A DNA stretch of 39,724 bases from Calothrix rhizosoleniae SC01 (lineage in GTDB: Bacteria; Cyanobacteriota; Cyanobacteriia; Cyanobacteriales; Nostocaceae). Of this stretch, positions 9,341 through 17,876 are shown piece by piece. The position numbers were made by a program, and so were the translations under genes. Each line of letters begins with the position of its first letter. The first letter of the stretch is position 1. Location: NCBI RefSeq assembly GCF_900185595.1, contig NZ_FYBH01000125.1, positions 1 to 39,724 on the forward strand, read 5' to 3'. The notes under the pieces are model-generated. The model was not told the DNA's origin. It did no database searches and worked only from the letters and a program-made list of their open reading frames with translations.

Positions 9341-10219
9341 AAAAATCTCCTTATGTATAAGGTTAAATAGAGTTTCAGCCCAGTCTTTTCTCGGAAATAC
9401 TAAGGCAAATTAAAAACATTTAATTTGCGCTTTATTAAAGACTGCAATGGTTCGATATTAACGAACAAAAACTAGCAGTCAGTAAAATAGAGTATACAAG
9501 TTCAATAAACGCGAACTAATGTATTTACGATGACTTGGACTCTATTTAGAGTCTGTTCTATTATTTACACATGGTGATGCAAGAATGTTACAGCGAACTC
9601 TCGCAATTACTTTCCCTGATAAGCAAGTATTACAGATTTTAGTGTATATTTACGAACTACTTACGTGTCACAAAAAAAGAAAACTTCATAGAAAATTCAT
9701 ACTCTCTTCATATTTTTCTTTATAACCATATTCCGCATGAGTAAATATACTCAAAAAATACTTTCCGCAGGTTATGTGATCAAAGTCTGTATTTTTTTCA
9801 AATGACTCAAACCCCCTGCTGACAATGATTTCAATCTTATATATTCTATAGATGATAATCAAAATTTTTAGTGTCAATAATCTCAATTTTGATCCTTGCC
9901 AGGATTGCGATCGCATAGTTGAGAATACGGCCTTAATGCCTGAAATCCTTGTTATAGATAGTTTATGGGAAATATAAAAATTTTCCAACTAACCTGTGGA
10001 ATGTGAGTTCATATTCTGTTTATAATTAATTTGGGTGTGGATCTTTTAACGAAGACGAGGTATAAGGTTTAATTACTGAGACAGGAATATAGCATTTTTC
10101 AGTTGGGTGCAATACAGTAACCAAAATGTTTAAGCCAATCAGAAATATCGCTTAAACTGACAGTTAACAGCAGTCTAAAAACTGCATAAGTAGCCAAATT
10201 AATTTATTTTATCAGTGTT
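9341..10219. promoter_or_regulatory. Divergent intergenic region, tagA-like / wzc-like
   Basis: 879 bp between divergently transcribed glycan genes, so it must hold both promoters, although I cannot place a convincing -35/-10 pair. It contains one HIP1 octamer at 9907-9914, the first seen in the window. A 100-codon minus-strand frame at 9686-9988 has no recognisable domain and is not called. Short AT-rich repeats are scattered here; no RNA gene was recognised. Confidence 0.5.
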
Positions 10220-12415
10220 ATGCTGAAGTCAGACATATATCTGCAACCATTCTCACCACATCAAGCTGCTCATTTCAATCAAGTAACTAATGATGAGGAA
10301 GAAGGAGGTTTAAACTTAGGTCAAGTTGGGGCAACACTCCGTCGTCGCACTCTATTAATTGCTGGTGTTACTGGTTTTGTGGCAACAGCAGCAGTATTAA
10401 AGGCGGAAACCGACCCTCCAGCATATCAAGGTAGTTTTGAGATACTGACTAAACCTGTCACGGGAGAAAGTAAAGCCATAGCCAATGTACCGCAAACTCT
10501 GGGCTCTCAAGATGTGGCTGCACCAGAAAGTGACAAAGCAACTGAAACTACAATCCAAGTCTTGCAAAGTCCTGGGATACTCAATCCTGTAATCAAAAAA
10601 ATACAGGCAAAATATGAGACAAAGTATCCAGAGATGGAATTTACTTATAAATCCATCGCTAAGAATCTCGCGATCGCATCCAAAAAACAGAATATTCTCG
10701 AAGTAGAATACATCAGTCCCAGCGAAGACATTACCCGTGACTTCCTGCGTTTACTGGCTCGTGCTTACCTCAACTACAGTTTGGCAGAACGACGTAGTGA
10801 TATCGAGCAGGCAATCAGATTTGTGGAAATACAAAAACGACCAATAGAACAAAGTGTAAAAAATTGGCAACAAAAACTACAAAGACTAAGACAACAAAAT
10901 AATTTAATCGATCCAGCAATCAAAGCGAAGGAAGTTTCTGAACAAATCAATTTTTTTACCCAACAACATATTGAGAACCGAGTCCAGTTGGAACAAATGG
11001 CATCTAAATACCAAGATTTGCAAACAGAGTTTGTTCAACAACCTGGTATTGCTGCTAGTTATTCGATCCTCAGTGACAATGCACGTTACCAAAAAATCCT
11101 AGACCAAATTCAATTAGTTGATGCGGATATTGCCAAAAGAGGTTCCACCTTCACCACAGAAGAAGAAGGAATGAAACGATTGATTGAGCAAAAAAACACA
11201 ATAATTAGGATGTTAAATGCGGAAAGAGCACGGGTAAACCGAGATTTTCAAAGTCGAATTCGGGAACTACGAACCCGTGATGTTTCCCTAGAAAATAAAA
11301 TTAATAATCTCAATCGCTACCTGCGGTCTCTAGCAGCAGTCAGTCGGAACTATGATAATATTCAGCAGGAATTAAAAATTGCGACTGAATCTCTGACTCA
11401 GTTTACCACCAAGCATCAAGCATTAAAGATTGAGTATGCTCAAAGACAGCAACCTTGGAAGTCTTTAGACCCAGAGTTCACCAAAGTTAACAAACCAGAA
11501 GCTGTATCTGATAGTACGGAGCGCAACCTAGCTTTAGGTGGATTATTGGGTTTACTGCTAGGTACTAGTGCGGCTTTGATACTAGATAAATTAAGTAATG
11601 TTTTTTATACTTCCAAAGACCTTAAAGAAGTGACAGGATTACCATTACTTGGCGTTGTACCATTGCAGAAAGAATTGGCTGCAACTAAGCAGGAGAATTT
11701 GGTAGCAGGAGCAACTCAAGCAGCTCACGTTTCTTTCTTTGAGGTTTTTCGTTCTCTATACACTAATATACTCCTGTTAGGTTCCGACTCACCAATCCGT
11801 TCTTTGGTAATTAGTTCGGCAGATCAGGGAGAGGGAAAATCGACTGTCGCGGTTCAACTTGCTCAAGCGGCTGCGGCTATGGGACAGCAAGTGTTATTAG
11901 TTGATGCAGACTTGCGCTTCCCTACATTACATAAACTTGTAGGTTCGATGAACATTCAAGGTTTAACCGATGTCATTTCCCACGACTTAGACTGGCAAAA
12001 TGTGATCGAAAGGTCACAACAAGAAGAAAATCTCTACATTATCTCCGCAGGACAAGTTCCACCCGACCCAATTCGTTTGCTAGCATCACAAAAAATGCAG
12101 GATTTGATCAATGAGTTACAGATTAGCTTTGATTTAGTTATCTATGATACACCAAATCTCTTAAGTGTCGCTGATGCTAATTTACTTGCAGCTCACGTTA
12201 ACGGGATGATATTAGTCACAGAATTAGGCAAACTCAAGCGGACAGTATTTCAGCAAGCCCTTGAAGAATTACAAATTGCTGGTACGCCAATGTTAGGAAT
12301 AGTAGCAAATAAATCGAAGGAAAACATATATGGTAACTCCAATTATCATCGACAATATTACAAACAAAAAATGAGTGTTGAAAAAGTGGTAGTGGATCAA
12401 AGAAGTGTGGGATAG
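10220..12415 (+). CDS. Wzc/GumC-type polysaccharide co-polymerase with BY-kinase domain
   Basis: A 731-residue inner-membrane protein that controls chain length and export of exopolysaccharide. Two transmembrane segments (about 41-62 and 435-456) enclose a long periplasmic part rich in coiled coil (about 190-420). The C-terminal cytoplasmic kinase has Walker A ADQGEGKST (about 533-541), Walker A' VLLVDADLR (about 557-565) and Walker B LVIYDTPN (about 640). A short tyrosine-containing tail follows (YGNSNYHRQYYKQKM, about 703-717) as the probable autophosphorylation cluster. It is divergent from the glycosyltransferase cluster, which it probably serves. No Wza or Wzy partner lies in the window. 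Confidence 0.9.
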   Translation: MLKSDIYLQPFSPHQAAHFNQVTNDEEEGGLNLGQVGATLRRRTLLIAGVTGFVATAAVLKAETDPPAYQGSFEILTKPVTGESKAIANVPQTLGSQDVAAPESDKATETTIQVLQSPGILNPVIKKIQAKYETKYPEMEFTYKSIAKNLAIASKKQNILEVEYISPSEDITRDFLRLLARAYLNYSLAERRSDIEQAIRFVEIQKRPIEQSVKNWQQKLQRLRQQNNLIDPAIKAKEVSEQINFFTQQHIENRVQLEQMASKYQDLQTEFVQQPGIAASYSILSDNARYQKILDQIQLVDADIAKRGSTFTTEEEGMKRLIEQKNTIIRMLNAERARVNRDFQSRIRELRTRDVSLENKINNLNRYLRSLAAVSRNYDNIQQELKIATESLTQFTTKHQALKIEYAQRQQPWKSLDPEFTKVNKPEAVSDSTERNLALGGLLGLLLGTSAALILDKLSNVFYTSKDLKEVTGLPLLGVVPLQKELAATKQENLVAGATQAAHVSFFEVFRSLYTNILLLGSDSPIRSLVISSADQGEGKSTVAVQLAQAAAAMGQQVLLVDADLRFPTLHKLVGSMNIQGLTDVISHDLDWQNVIERSQQEENLYIISAGQVPPDPIRLLASQKMQDLINELQISFDLVIYDTPNLLSVADANLLAAHVNGMILVTELGKLKRTVFQQALEELQIAGTPMLGIVANKSKENIYGNSNYHRQYYKQKMSVEKVVVDQRSVG

Positions 12416-12419
12416 CTAA

Positions 12420-12439
12420 CTAGTTCTTGCCAAGACTAG
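12420..12439 (+). terminator. Short stem-loop after the wzc-like gene
   Basis: Immediately after the stop at 12415 the bases CTAG and TCTT pair with AAGA and CTAG around a GCC loop, with one bulged T. No strong T-run follows, so termination is only suggested. The next gene is convergent. Confidence 0.3.
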
Positions 12440-12524
12440 GGTGCATTTACTAAATCGGCTCTTTTTACCAGAAGTATCTTCCTTTCTACTTATGAACCCA
12501 AGTCCAGTTTGTTGCACAACCCAA

Positions 12525-13022
12525 TCAAGCCTGGGCATTCTTACACCGGATATACTCAGCTAGATTTTTTGTAACCTTCTGAAACAATTGATCATAGAAT
12601 TTTAAAACCAATGAGCCTCCTAAACGCATCAGGAAGATTGGCTCTAAGCAGACAGTATAGATGAATTTACAGCGATTGTCCCCAAGATTCTCCAAGCGAT
12701 AGTCTTCGGCAAAAGCCTTGAACAGAGGTAGACTCGCTTCCGTAAAATAAAAAGCAAAGCGTTTGTTCTGTTGCCACACAAAGAAATACTCATTAACTGT
12801 CAAAAATGATCCCTTAACAATTCGTGTCGTCCCCACTCCATATGGTTTAGGACTAGTCCACTCCACCTTGACGATTAGTTTAATCCACTCGGGCCAAGCT
12901 TCAGCATCCTCGAAGATTGTGAAAACATCGGTTGCGGATGCATCTAGTTCAACCTCATTCACGAAGCGTACAGGAGCACGTTCAAGAAAATCCATGTCTA
13001 CTGGTCTATATTTGAATTTCAT
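12525..13022 (-). CDS. SRPBCC (START-like) family protein
   Basis: About 165 residues with the SRPBCC fold: RFVNEVELDASATDVFTIFEDAEAWPEWIK near the N-terminus (residues about 18-48, split here only by description) is the typical opening of polyketide-cyclase/START-like proteins. Later come GTTRIVKGSF and YRLENLGDNRCKFIYTV. These proteins bind hydrophobic ligands in a deep pocket; no catalytic residues can be named. The frame also offers GTG at 13025, but an AGGAG site 8 nt before the ATG at 13022 favours the ATG. It follows the phosphoesterase gene by about 11 bp, so they probably form a two-gene operon. Ligand unknown. Confidence 0.75.
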   Translation of the reverse strand: MKFKYRPVDMDFLERAPVRFVNEVELDASATDVFTIFEDAEAWPEWIKLIVKVEWTSPKPYGVGTTRIVKGSFLTVNEYFFVWQQNKRFAFYFTEASLPLFKAFAEDYRLENLGDNRCKFIYTVCLEPIFLMRLGGSLVLKFYDQLFQKVTKNLAEYIRCKNAQA

Positions 13023-13033
13023 CACTTAATCTC

Positions 13034-13834
13034 CTAATATCCTTTCCCAGGTAATAACTCCAATGGGTAAAAGTAAGGAACCCTTTCTATTCGACTTTCC
13101 CAATGCCCATTAGGATAAAGCTTGAAGTGACGAAATCCTGGTTGTTGATTATCTAATGCAAAATCTGTGCTGTTGGGCTGAAACTGAATACAAGTTGAAG
13201 GTGTGCCCAAATAGTGAACATTATGGCGTTGATATTGAAACTCTTGATGAATATGACCACATATGACTAATTTTACCTGGGGGTAGCCATCTATAATTGC
13301 AAAAAAATCCTCTGCATTTTGTAGGCTGCTACTATCAAGCCAGCGAGAATTGACTAAAAAAGGTGGATGATGTACAGCTATGAGTGTTGGTTTCTCATCT
13401 ATGATTACTAACTGAGAATCCAGCCAATCCAAGGTTTCTACTGATAAATAACCATATACTTGTTCTGGAACAGAGGAGTTGAGTAAGATAAAATTCCAGC
13501 CACCACGTTCAAAAGACTTGCGCCGGGAAAACAGCCTTAAATTTAATGCCTCCTCCATAGCGATCGCACAATCATGGTTTCCTGGCAAGCTATAAGTAGG
13601 TATTTGCAAAGGATGTAATAAATTTTGCAAATTTTCATAGGATTCAAGACTAGCATCTCCAGATATATCTCCTGTTAGTAACAACAGATCGAGTTCAGAA
13701 CCTAATTTTTTTAACTGTTCTATAACTGCACAAAAAGAATCTTTGGTAGGCATTCCCACCAGTTCTTGGTTGTCATCGGCAAACAAATGTATATCTGTTA
13801 TCTGTGCAATTGATACAGGAGAGGTGTCACTCAT
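13034..13834 (-). CDS. CpdA-like metallophosphoesterase
   Basis: A 266-residue calcineurin-like phosphoesterase with the full set of metal ligands: D14 and H16 (ITDIHLF), D56 (LLLTGDISGD), N86-H87-D88 (LPGNHD), H155-H156 (VHHPPF) and H194-x-H196 (ICGHIHQ). Its length and motif spacing match class III cyclic-nucleotide phosphodiesterases such as CpdA, which hydrolyse cAMP in the cytoplasm. The adenylate cyclase gene 4 kb away makes a cAMP role attractive but does not prove it; other phosphodiesters are possible. The start is ATG at 13834. The SRPBCC gene follows closely. Confidence 0.82.
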   Translation of the reverse strand: MSDTSPVSIAQITDIHLFADDNQELVGMPTKDSFCAVIEQLKKLGSELDLLLLTGDISGDASLESYENLQNLLHPLQIPTYSLPGNHDCAIAMEEALNLRLFSRRKSFERGGWNFILLNSSVPEQVYGYLSVETLDWLDSQLVIIDEKPTLIAVHHPPFLVNSRWLDSSSLQNAEDFFAIIDGYPQVKLVICGHIHQEFQYQRHNVHYLGTPSTCIQFQPNSTDFALDNQQPGFRHFKLYPNGHWESRIERVPYFYPLELLPGKGY

Positions 13835-14218
13835 TTTTACTAATTACTGTTTAGATATTGAAAATATTCTTAGCTGAATCACATTAGCCGAAAAAAGTCA
13901 GGGGGTAGATTACAGATATCATAGGGAGTCTCATTTGTCCTATTGTATGTCGTTGACCATAGCCGCCGAAAAAACAAGTACTTGTAAGTAATAAATGGAT
14001 TATGCAAATTATATAGTAATTTTAAATACAAATTAAACAAACCAGACTTAGACAACAATCTAGAAATCCTCTAGGATTTTAATCCCAGGTTGTTGATTGA
14101 GGCAGGATTGAGAATATTCCTGGAAGAAGTATGTTGAACAATTGATACTGAATGAAATGAGTAGCCACATTTGAAATGCAACCACTCATCCTCTAAGTAT
14201 GTTCAGTAAAGAGCAAAA
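13835..14218. other. Gap between cpdA-like gene and msrB
   Basis: 384 bp without a gene. It contains the stem-loop downstream of msrB (14157-14189) and a 16-bp palindrome (arms 14064-14070 and 14073-14079). The rest should carry the promoter of the phosphoesterase operon; no clear promoter hexamers were found. Confidence 0.5.
14157..14189 (-). terminator. Stem-loop downstream of msrB
   Basis: On the minus-strand transcript 16 bases pair with 16 bases around one central nucleotide. In practice this is a 13-bp stem with a 7-nt loop, beginning 30 nt after the msrB stop. Four pairs are G-U on this strand and would be A/C mismatches on the other, which points to a structure used in msrB RNA. The following sequence is moderately U-rich only. 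Confidence 0.5.
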
Positions 14219-14719
14219 TTAAGCAGGTACAAACTGGAGGGATACACCATTCATACAATAACGTTGACCAGTGGGTGCAGGACCATCGCCAAATACATGA
14301 CCAAGATGTCCACCACAACGGCTACAATGAACTTCTACCCTCGTCATAAATAATGACTTGTCTACTGATGTTTCAATTGCACCATCAATGGGTTGGAAAA
14401 AACTAGGCCAGCCTGTACCACTATTAAACTTGGTTTCTGATGTAAATAGTGGTTGATTGCATCCAGTGCATAAGTATGTACCATCATCATAGATTTTATC
14501 CAGAGGGCTACTACCCGCGCGTTCTGTACCATGTTTGCGGAGAACGCGAAATTGTTCCGGTGTCAGAATGGAACGCCACTCTTCCTCTGTTTTGTTTATT
14601 TCAAATTTTGTATTTGAAGTTGCCATAGTTTCCGTTTTCCTAGTTAAATAATCTGACAGCCATACAGTGCCTAGTACTAAAGCACCAGCTTCTAAAATTT
14701 TCCTTCTTTTCATCCTCAT
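14219..14719 (-). CDS. msrB: Peptide-methionine (R)-S-oxide reductase, Tat-exported
   Basis: A 166-residue MsrB that reduces methionine-R-sulfoxide in oxidised proteins. Structural zinc ligands are C84/C87 (CTGC) and C132/C135 (CSRC). The catalytic cysteine is C155 in QRYCMNG, and the GTGWPSFFQP and GHLGHVFGDGP motifs are intact. The first 33 residues form a twin-arginine-type leader (KRRKILEAGALVLGTVWLS), so the enzyme is probably exported to the periplasm or thylakoid lumen and may be membrane-tethered. Two ATGs (14719, 14713) fit equally. It is divergent from the OpuC operon and followed by a stem-loop. Confidence 0.93.
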   Translation of the reverse strand: MRMKRRKILEAGALVLGTVWLSDYLTRKTETMATSNTKFEINKTEEEWRSILTPEQFRVLRKHGTERAGSSPLDKIYDDGTYLCTGCNQPLFTSETKFNSGTGWPSFFQPIDGAIETSVDKSLFMTRVEVHCSRCGGHLGHVFGDGPAPTGQRYCMNGVSLQFVPA

Positions 14720-15070
14720 ATTATTGAATAACTAAATTGGCGATGTATTATTAGTCATGGGCAAGGATTTGAGTTACTTTTACATTTATTAATATAGTAT
14801 TTTCCTTGGCTCTAAAGCAGGATTGAATGTGTCCTAAGGCAAAAACATAGTGCGATATTTATGACGAAACCAAGCCTCCCTAACATCCAAATATTGTCTA
14901 ATTATCTTAACAATTGACTTATTCTTTCAGATATTTGATTGCCGAACAAATCTCAAACCAGTTGATTTGACAGGGTTTTTTTCTTTTGTTAAGGTTCGTG
15001 CCATGTGCTTTTTGATCGCAATCTCCAAATTTCCACCATCAGTCAAGTAAGTATATACTGAGAAATATAA
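14720..15070. promoter_or_regulatory. Divergent promoter region, msrB / opuC operon
   Basis: 351 bp between divergent genes, which must hold both promoters. I see no convincing hexamer pair, palindromic operator or RNA gene here. Confidence 0.4.
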
Positions 15071-15820
15071 ATGTCACAAGATAAAGGTATAGCCGTAGAA
15101 TTCCGCGATGTTACCTTAAGTAAAAATAATCGTTCTCTAGTATCAAACCTAAATTTTACTATTCGCCAAGGAGAGGCACTGGTATTATTGGGACGAAGTG
15201 GTAGTGGTAAAACCACCACCATGAAATTAATCAATCATCTCTTTTCCCCAACGCGAGGAGAAATATTATTTGAGGGTAAACCCACAACCGAATGGGATGA
15301 AATTCGGCTACGGCGCAAAATTGGTTATGTAATTCAAGAAATTGGTTTATTTCCCCATTTTACTGTGGAAAAAAATGTGGGTTTGGTTCCCTCTTTGGAA
15401 GGTTGGAAGCCAAAGCAAATCAAAACACGAGTTCATGAACTATTAAATATAGTTAGTTTACCTCCAGAGCAATTTGCAGGGCGTTATGCTCACGAATTAT
15501 CTGGCGGACAAAGACAAAGAGTCGGCGTGGCTAGGGCACTAGCAGCAGATCCCCCAGTATTATTGATGGACGAACCTTTTGGTGCTCTTGATCCCATTAC
15601 TCGCCTAGAACTACAAAAGGAATTTAAACGCTTACAACAAGAGTTGGGTAAAACTGTTGTATTCGTAACTCATGATATCCAAGAAGCTTTTGTCTTGGCA
15701 TCTCGCATTGGACTGATGTATGGCGGAGAAATGGTATTCCTGGGTACTCCTGAGGAATTTCTCCGATCATCTCACCCAGAAGCGACAGCATTTATGGAAT
15801 GTATTAAATCAGTAGTATGA
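15071..15820 (+). CDS. OpuCA/ProV-type ABC transporter ATPase
   Basis: A 249-residue ATPase with Walker A GRSGSGKTT (41-49), signature LSGGQ (143-147) and Walker B VLLMDEPFGALDP (about 163-175). It energises uptake of a small solute by the permease encoded next. It resembles osmoprotectant (quaternary amine) importers of the OpuC/YehX type but lacks the C-terminal CBS pair that senses ionic strength in OpuCA and ProV. Osmotic gating by that route is therefore absent. Its TGA overlaps the ATG of the permease gene by 4 bp, so the operon is translationally coupled. Confidence 0.88.
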   Translation: MSQDKGIAVEFRDVTLSKNNRSLVSNLNFTIRQGEALVLLGRSGSGKTTTMKLINHLFSPTRGEILFEGKPTTEWDEIRLRRKIGYVIQEIGLFPHFTVEKNVGLVPSLEGWKPKQIKTRVHELLNIVSLPPEQFAGRYAHELSGGQRQRVGVARALAADPPVLLMDEPFGALDPITRLELQKEFKRLQQELGKTVVFVTHDIQEAFVLASRIGLMYGGEMVFLGTPEEFLRSSHPEATAFMECIKSVV

Positions 15821-16467
15821 ACGATTTTTTTCTAATTAAATATGGCCCAGAAATCCTGGAAAGAACCGGGGAACACCTATTTTTGGTGGTAATTGCGATT
15901 GCAGTCGCAGTCGCAATTGGGATTCCTTTAGGAGTTGTTATTACCCGTAACCCCAATCTGCGTCAACCAGTGTTGGGTTTTGCCAATGTCATGCAAACTA
16001 TACCCAGTCTGGCTATGTTTGGATTGCTAATCCCCATACCTCTGATTGGTGGGATTGGTGCAATTCCAGCAATTGTCGCTCTAACTTTATATTCTTTATT
16101 ACCTATTATTCGTAATACTTATACGGGAATTACTGGTGTTAATCCATCTGTTCGAGAAGCTGGCAAAGGTATGGGAATGACAGATATGGAGTTATTATTC
16201 CAGGTGGAAATTCCCTTGGCTATGGGAGTAATTCTGGCTGGGGTGCGGGTAGCTGCCGTAATTGCCATTGGAATTGCGACTATCGCCGCCGCCATTGGTG
16301 CTGGTGGTTTAGGGGTATTTATCTTCCGAGGTATTTCCTCAGTTAACAACCAGTTAATTCTAGCAGGGGCAGTTCCCTCAGCTATCATTGCCCTAATTAC
16401 TGATTTTGGCATTGGTAGTCTAGAGCGTTATTTAATTAAGGGCAAAGTCGCAACATCAAAACATTAA
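15817..16467 (+). CDS. OpuCB-type ABC permease
   Basis: A 216-residue membrane protein of the binding-protein-dependent permease family with about five transmembrane segments. The cytoplasmic coupling loop reads VREAGKGMGMTDMELLFQVE (about residues 108-127), matching the EAA motif. It pairs with the ATPase upstream and the lipoprotein downstream. The glycine- and alanine-rich region VAAVIAIGIATIAAAIGAGG is typical of the OpuC/YehW branch. The start overlaps the previous gene. Substrate class (glycine betaine, choline or a related compound) follows from the family, not from residues seen here. Confidence 0.88.
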   Translation: MNDFFLIKYGPEILERTGEHLFLVVIAIAVAVAIGIPLGVVITRNPNLRQPVLGFANVMQTIPSLAMFGLLIPIPLIGGIGAIPAIVALTLYSLLPIIRNTYTGITGVNPSVREAGKGMGMTDMELLFQVEIPLAMGVILAGVRVAAVIAIGIATIAAAIGAGGLGVFIFRGISSVNNQLILAGAVPSAIIALITDFGIGSLERYLIKGKVATSKH

Positions 16468-16471
16468 GTCA

Positions 16472-17371
16472 ATGAAAAAAATTCTTGCCTTTTTCCTGAT
16501 TTGTTTGGCTTTAATGATTGGTATTACTAGTTGTAATAATAAATCTATTACTAATAGTGGTGGTGATATTATTGTGGCATCAAAAAATTTTACTGAACAA
16601 AGTATTTTAGGGGAATTATTAGCACAGCAAATAGAAGCAAAGACGAATTTAAAAGTAGAAAGAAAACCTCAATTGGGTGGTATTTTTGTCTGCCATCAGG
16701 CTCTTATTGCTGGTAAAATTGATGCCTATATTGAGTACACTGGCACGGCATACAACGCTATTCTCAAACAAGAAGTAATTGCCGATGCCAAAGAAATTTA
16801 CCAACGAGTGAAAAAAATCTATTCTCAAGATTTTAAGTTAAAAGTAATGGAGCCATTGGGTTTTGAAAATACCTATGCGCTGATTGTACGTGGTGAAGAT
16901 GCCAAGCGCTACAATCTCCAAAAAATATCTGATTTGGCAGAATATGCATCCCAATGGCGCGGCGGTTTTGGTTATGAATTTATGGAACGGGAAGATGGTT
17001 TTCCTGGCTTTTCTAAGACCTATGGCATAAAATTCAATAAATCACCCAGAATCATGGACTCAGGCTTACTATATAGAGCATTAACTCAACAGCAAGTTAA
17101 GGTAATAGTTGCTAATTCCACTGATGGACAAATTGCTCGTTTGGGTTTATTAATACTTGACGATGATAAGCAATATTTTCCACCCTATGAAGCTACCCCT
17201 GTTTTCCGCCAAGATACTTTAAAGAAATATCCACAGTTGCAGAAGGCTATATCTCCAATGTTAGGGAAAATTTCCGCAGGCGAGATGCAGAAACTTAACT
17301 ATTTAGTAGAGGGTGAGTTACGAAAAGTTAAGGATGTGGTGAGTGAATTTAGAACAGCTAAAGGTTTCTAG
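16472..17371 (+). CDS. OpuCC/OsmF-type substrate-binding lipoprotein
   Basis: A 299-residue binding protein with a lipoprotein signal: the hydrophobic stretch ends in ITSC, and C21 would be lipidated. The mature part opens with IIVASKNFTEQSILGELLAQ, followed by GKIDAYIEYTGTAY, both strongly typical of the OpuAC family of glycine betaine/choline/osmoprotectant binders. It starts 4 bp after the permease stop and completes a three-gene importer of canonical order (ATPase, permease, binder). The ligand may be an osmoprotectant or another trimethylated amine; aromatic cage residues were not assigned. Confidence 0.88.
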   Translation: MKKILAFFLICLALMIGITSCNNKSITNSGGDIIVASKNFTEQSILGELLAQQIEAKTNLKVERKPQLGGIFVCHQALIAGKIDAYIEYTGTAYNAILKQEVIADAKEIYQRVKKIYSQDFKLKVMEPLGFENTYALIVRGEDAKRYNLQKISDLAEYASQWRGGFGYEFMEREDGFPGFSKTYGIKFNKSPRIMDSGLLYRALTQQQVKVIVANSTDGQIARLGLLILDDDKQYFPPYEATPVFRQDTLKKYPQLQKAISPMLGKISAGEMQKLNYLVEGELRKVKDVVSEFRTAKGF

Positions 17372-17876
17372 TTACAATTATTCTTAATTCAAGTCTGTCT
17401 GTATGCAGGAATTACAGTAATTTTGCAACTGGGTGCAAGACTATTTAGGGCTTGCTGAATAACTGAAAAATATTGATTTATCAATGCTTTGAGGCTATTT
17501 TATTGGAGACTAAGTGCAAGTAAATTAGGATTTTAGGTTTAAAATCCTTGCATCTGTTATTTTTTCTGACAAAAAGAATAGAAATAAAGAGGCACCGAAC
17601 TACTCCCCACTCCCTACTCCCTACCCTCACCAAAAGACTTTTTCAGCAAGCCCTATTTAAACACTAAACCAAAAAAATACCCAGACCGCAAACTGTGCGA
17701 TGGTGTTGGTAATGTGGAATGAACTGTCACAATCCAAAATCTTAAAATCTAAGAATCCAAAATGGTATAATTGCCGGGGCTAATATTGTCATCCACCAAA
17801 TCATAAATAAAGTATGGGTATGCCTTAAACTACATAGTAATGCTTGTATTCCCAGCTTCTAGAATAAAACATACCC
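17372..17876. other. Gap before the adenylate cyclase gene
   Basis: 505 bp without a gene. It contains a MITE-like element (17447-17654) and an AT-rich cassette at 17728-17770 that recurs at 21043-21075. The cyclase promoter should lie to the right of the element; no clear hexamers were found. Confidence 0.5.
17447..17654. mobile_element. MITE-like element with 14-bp terminal inverted repeats
   Basis: Perfect inverted repeats TAGGGCTTGCTGAA (17446-17459) and its complement (17642-17655) bound about 208 bp without coding capacity. The flanks read ATTT on both sides (17443-17446, 17655-17658), so a 4-bp target duplication is possible; a TA duplication is the alternative reading. The interior carries heptamer-like CTCCCTA repeats near 17600-17625. 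It is a non-autonomous remnant of an insertion sequence whose transposase is not in the window. Confidence 0.65.

Noticed and set aside
9686-9988. 100-codon minus-strand frame in the tagA/wzc gap
   Set aside because: No recognisable domain, no clear ribosome site, unusual composition and position in a divergent promoter region.
17700-17735. CRP-type site before the cyclase gene
   Set aside because: TGTG and CACA are present, but the spacing is wrong for a TGTGA-N6-TCACA site.
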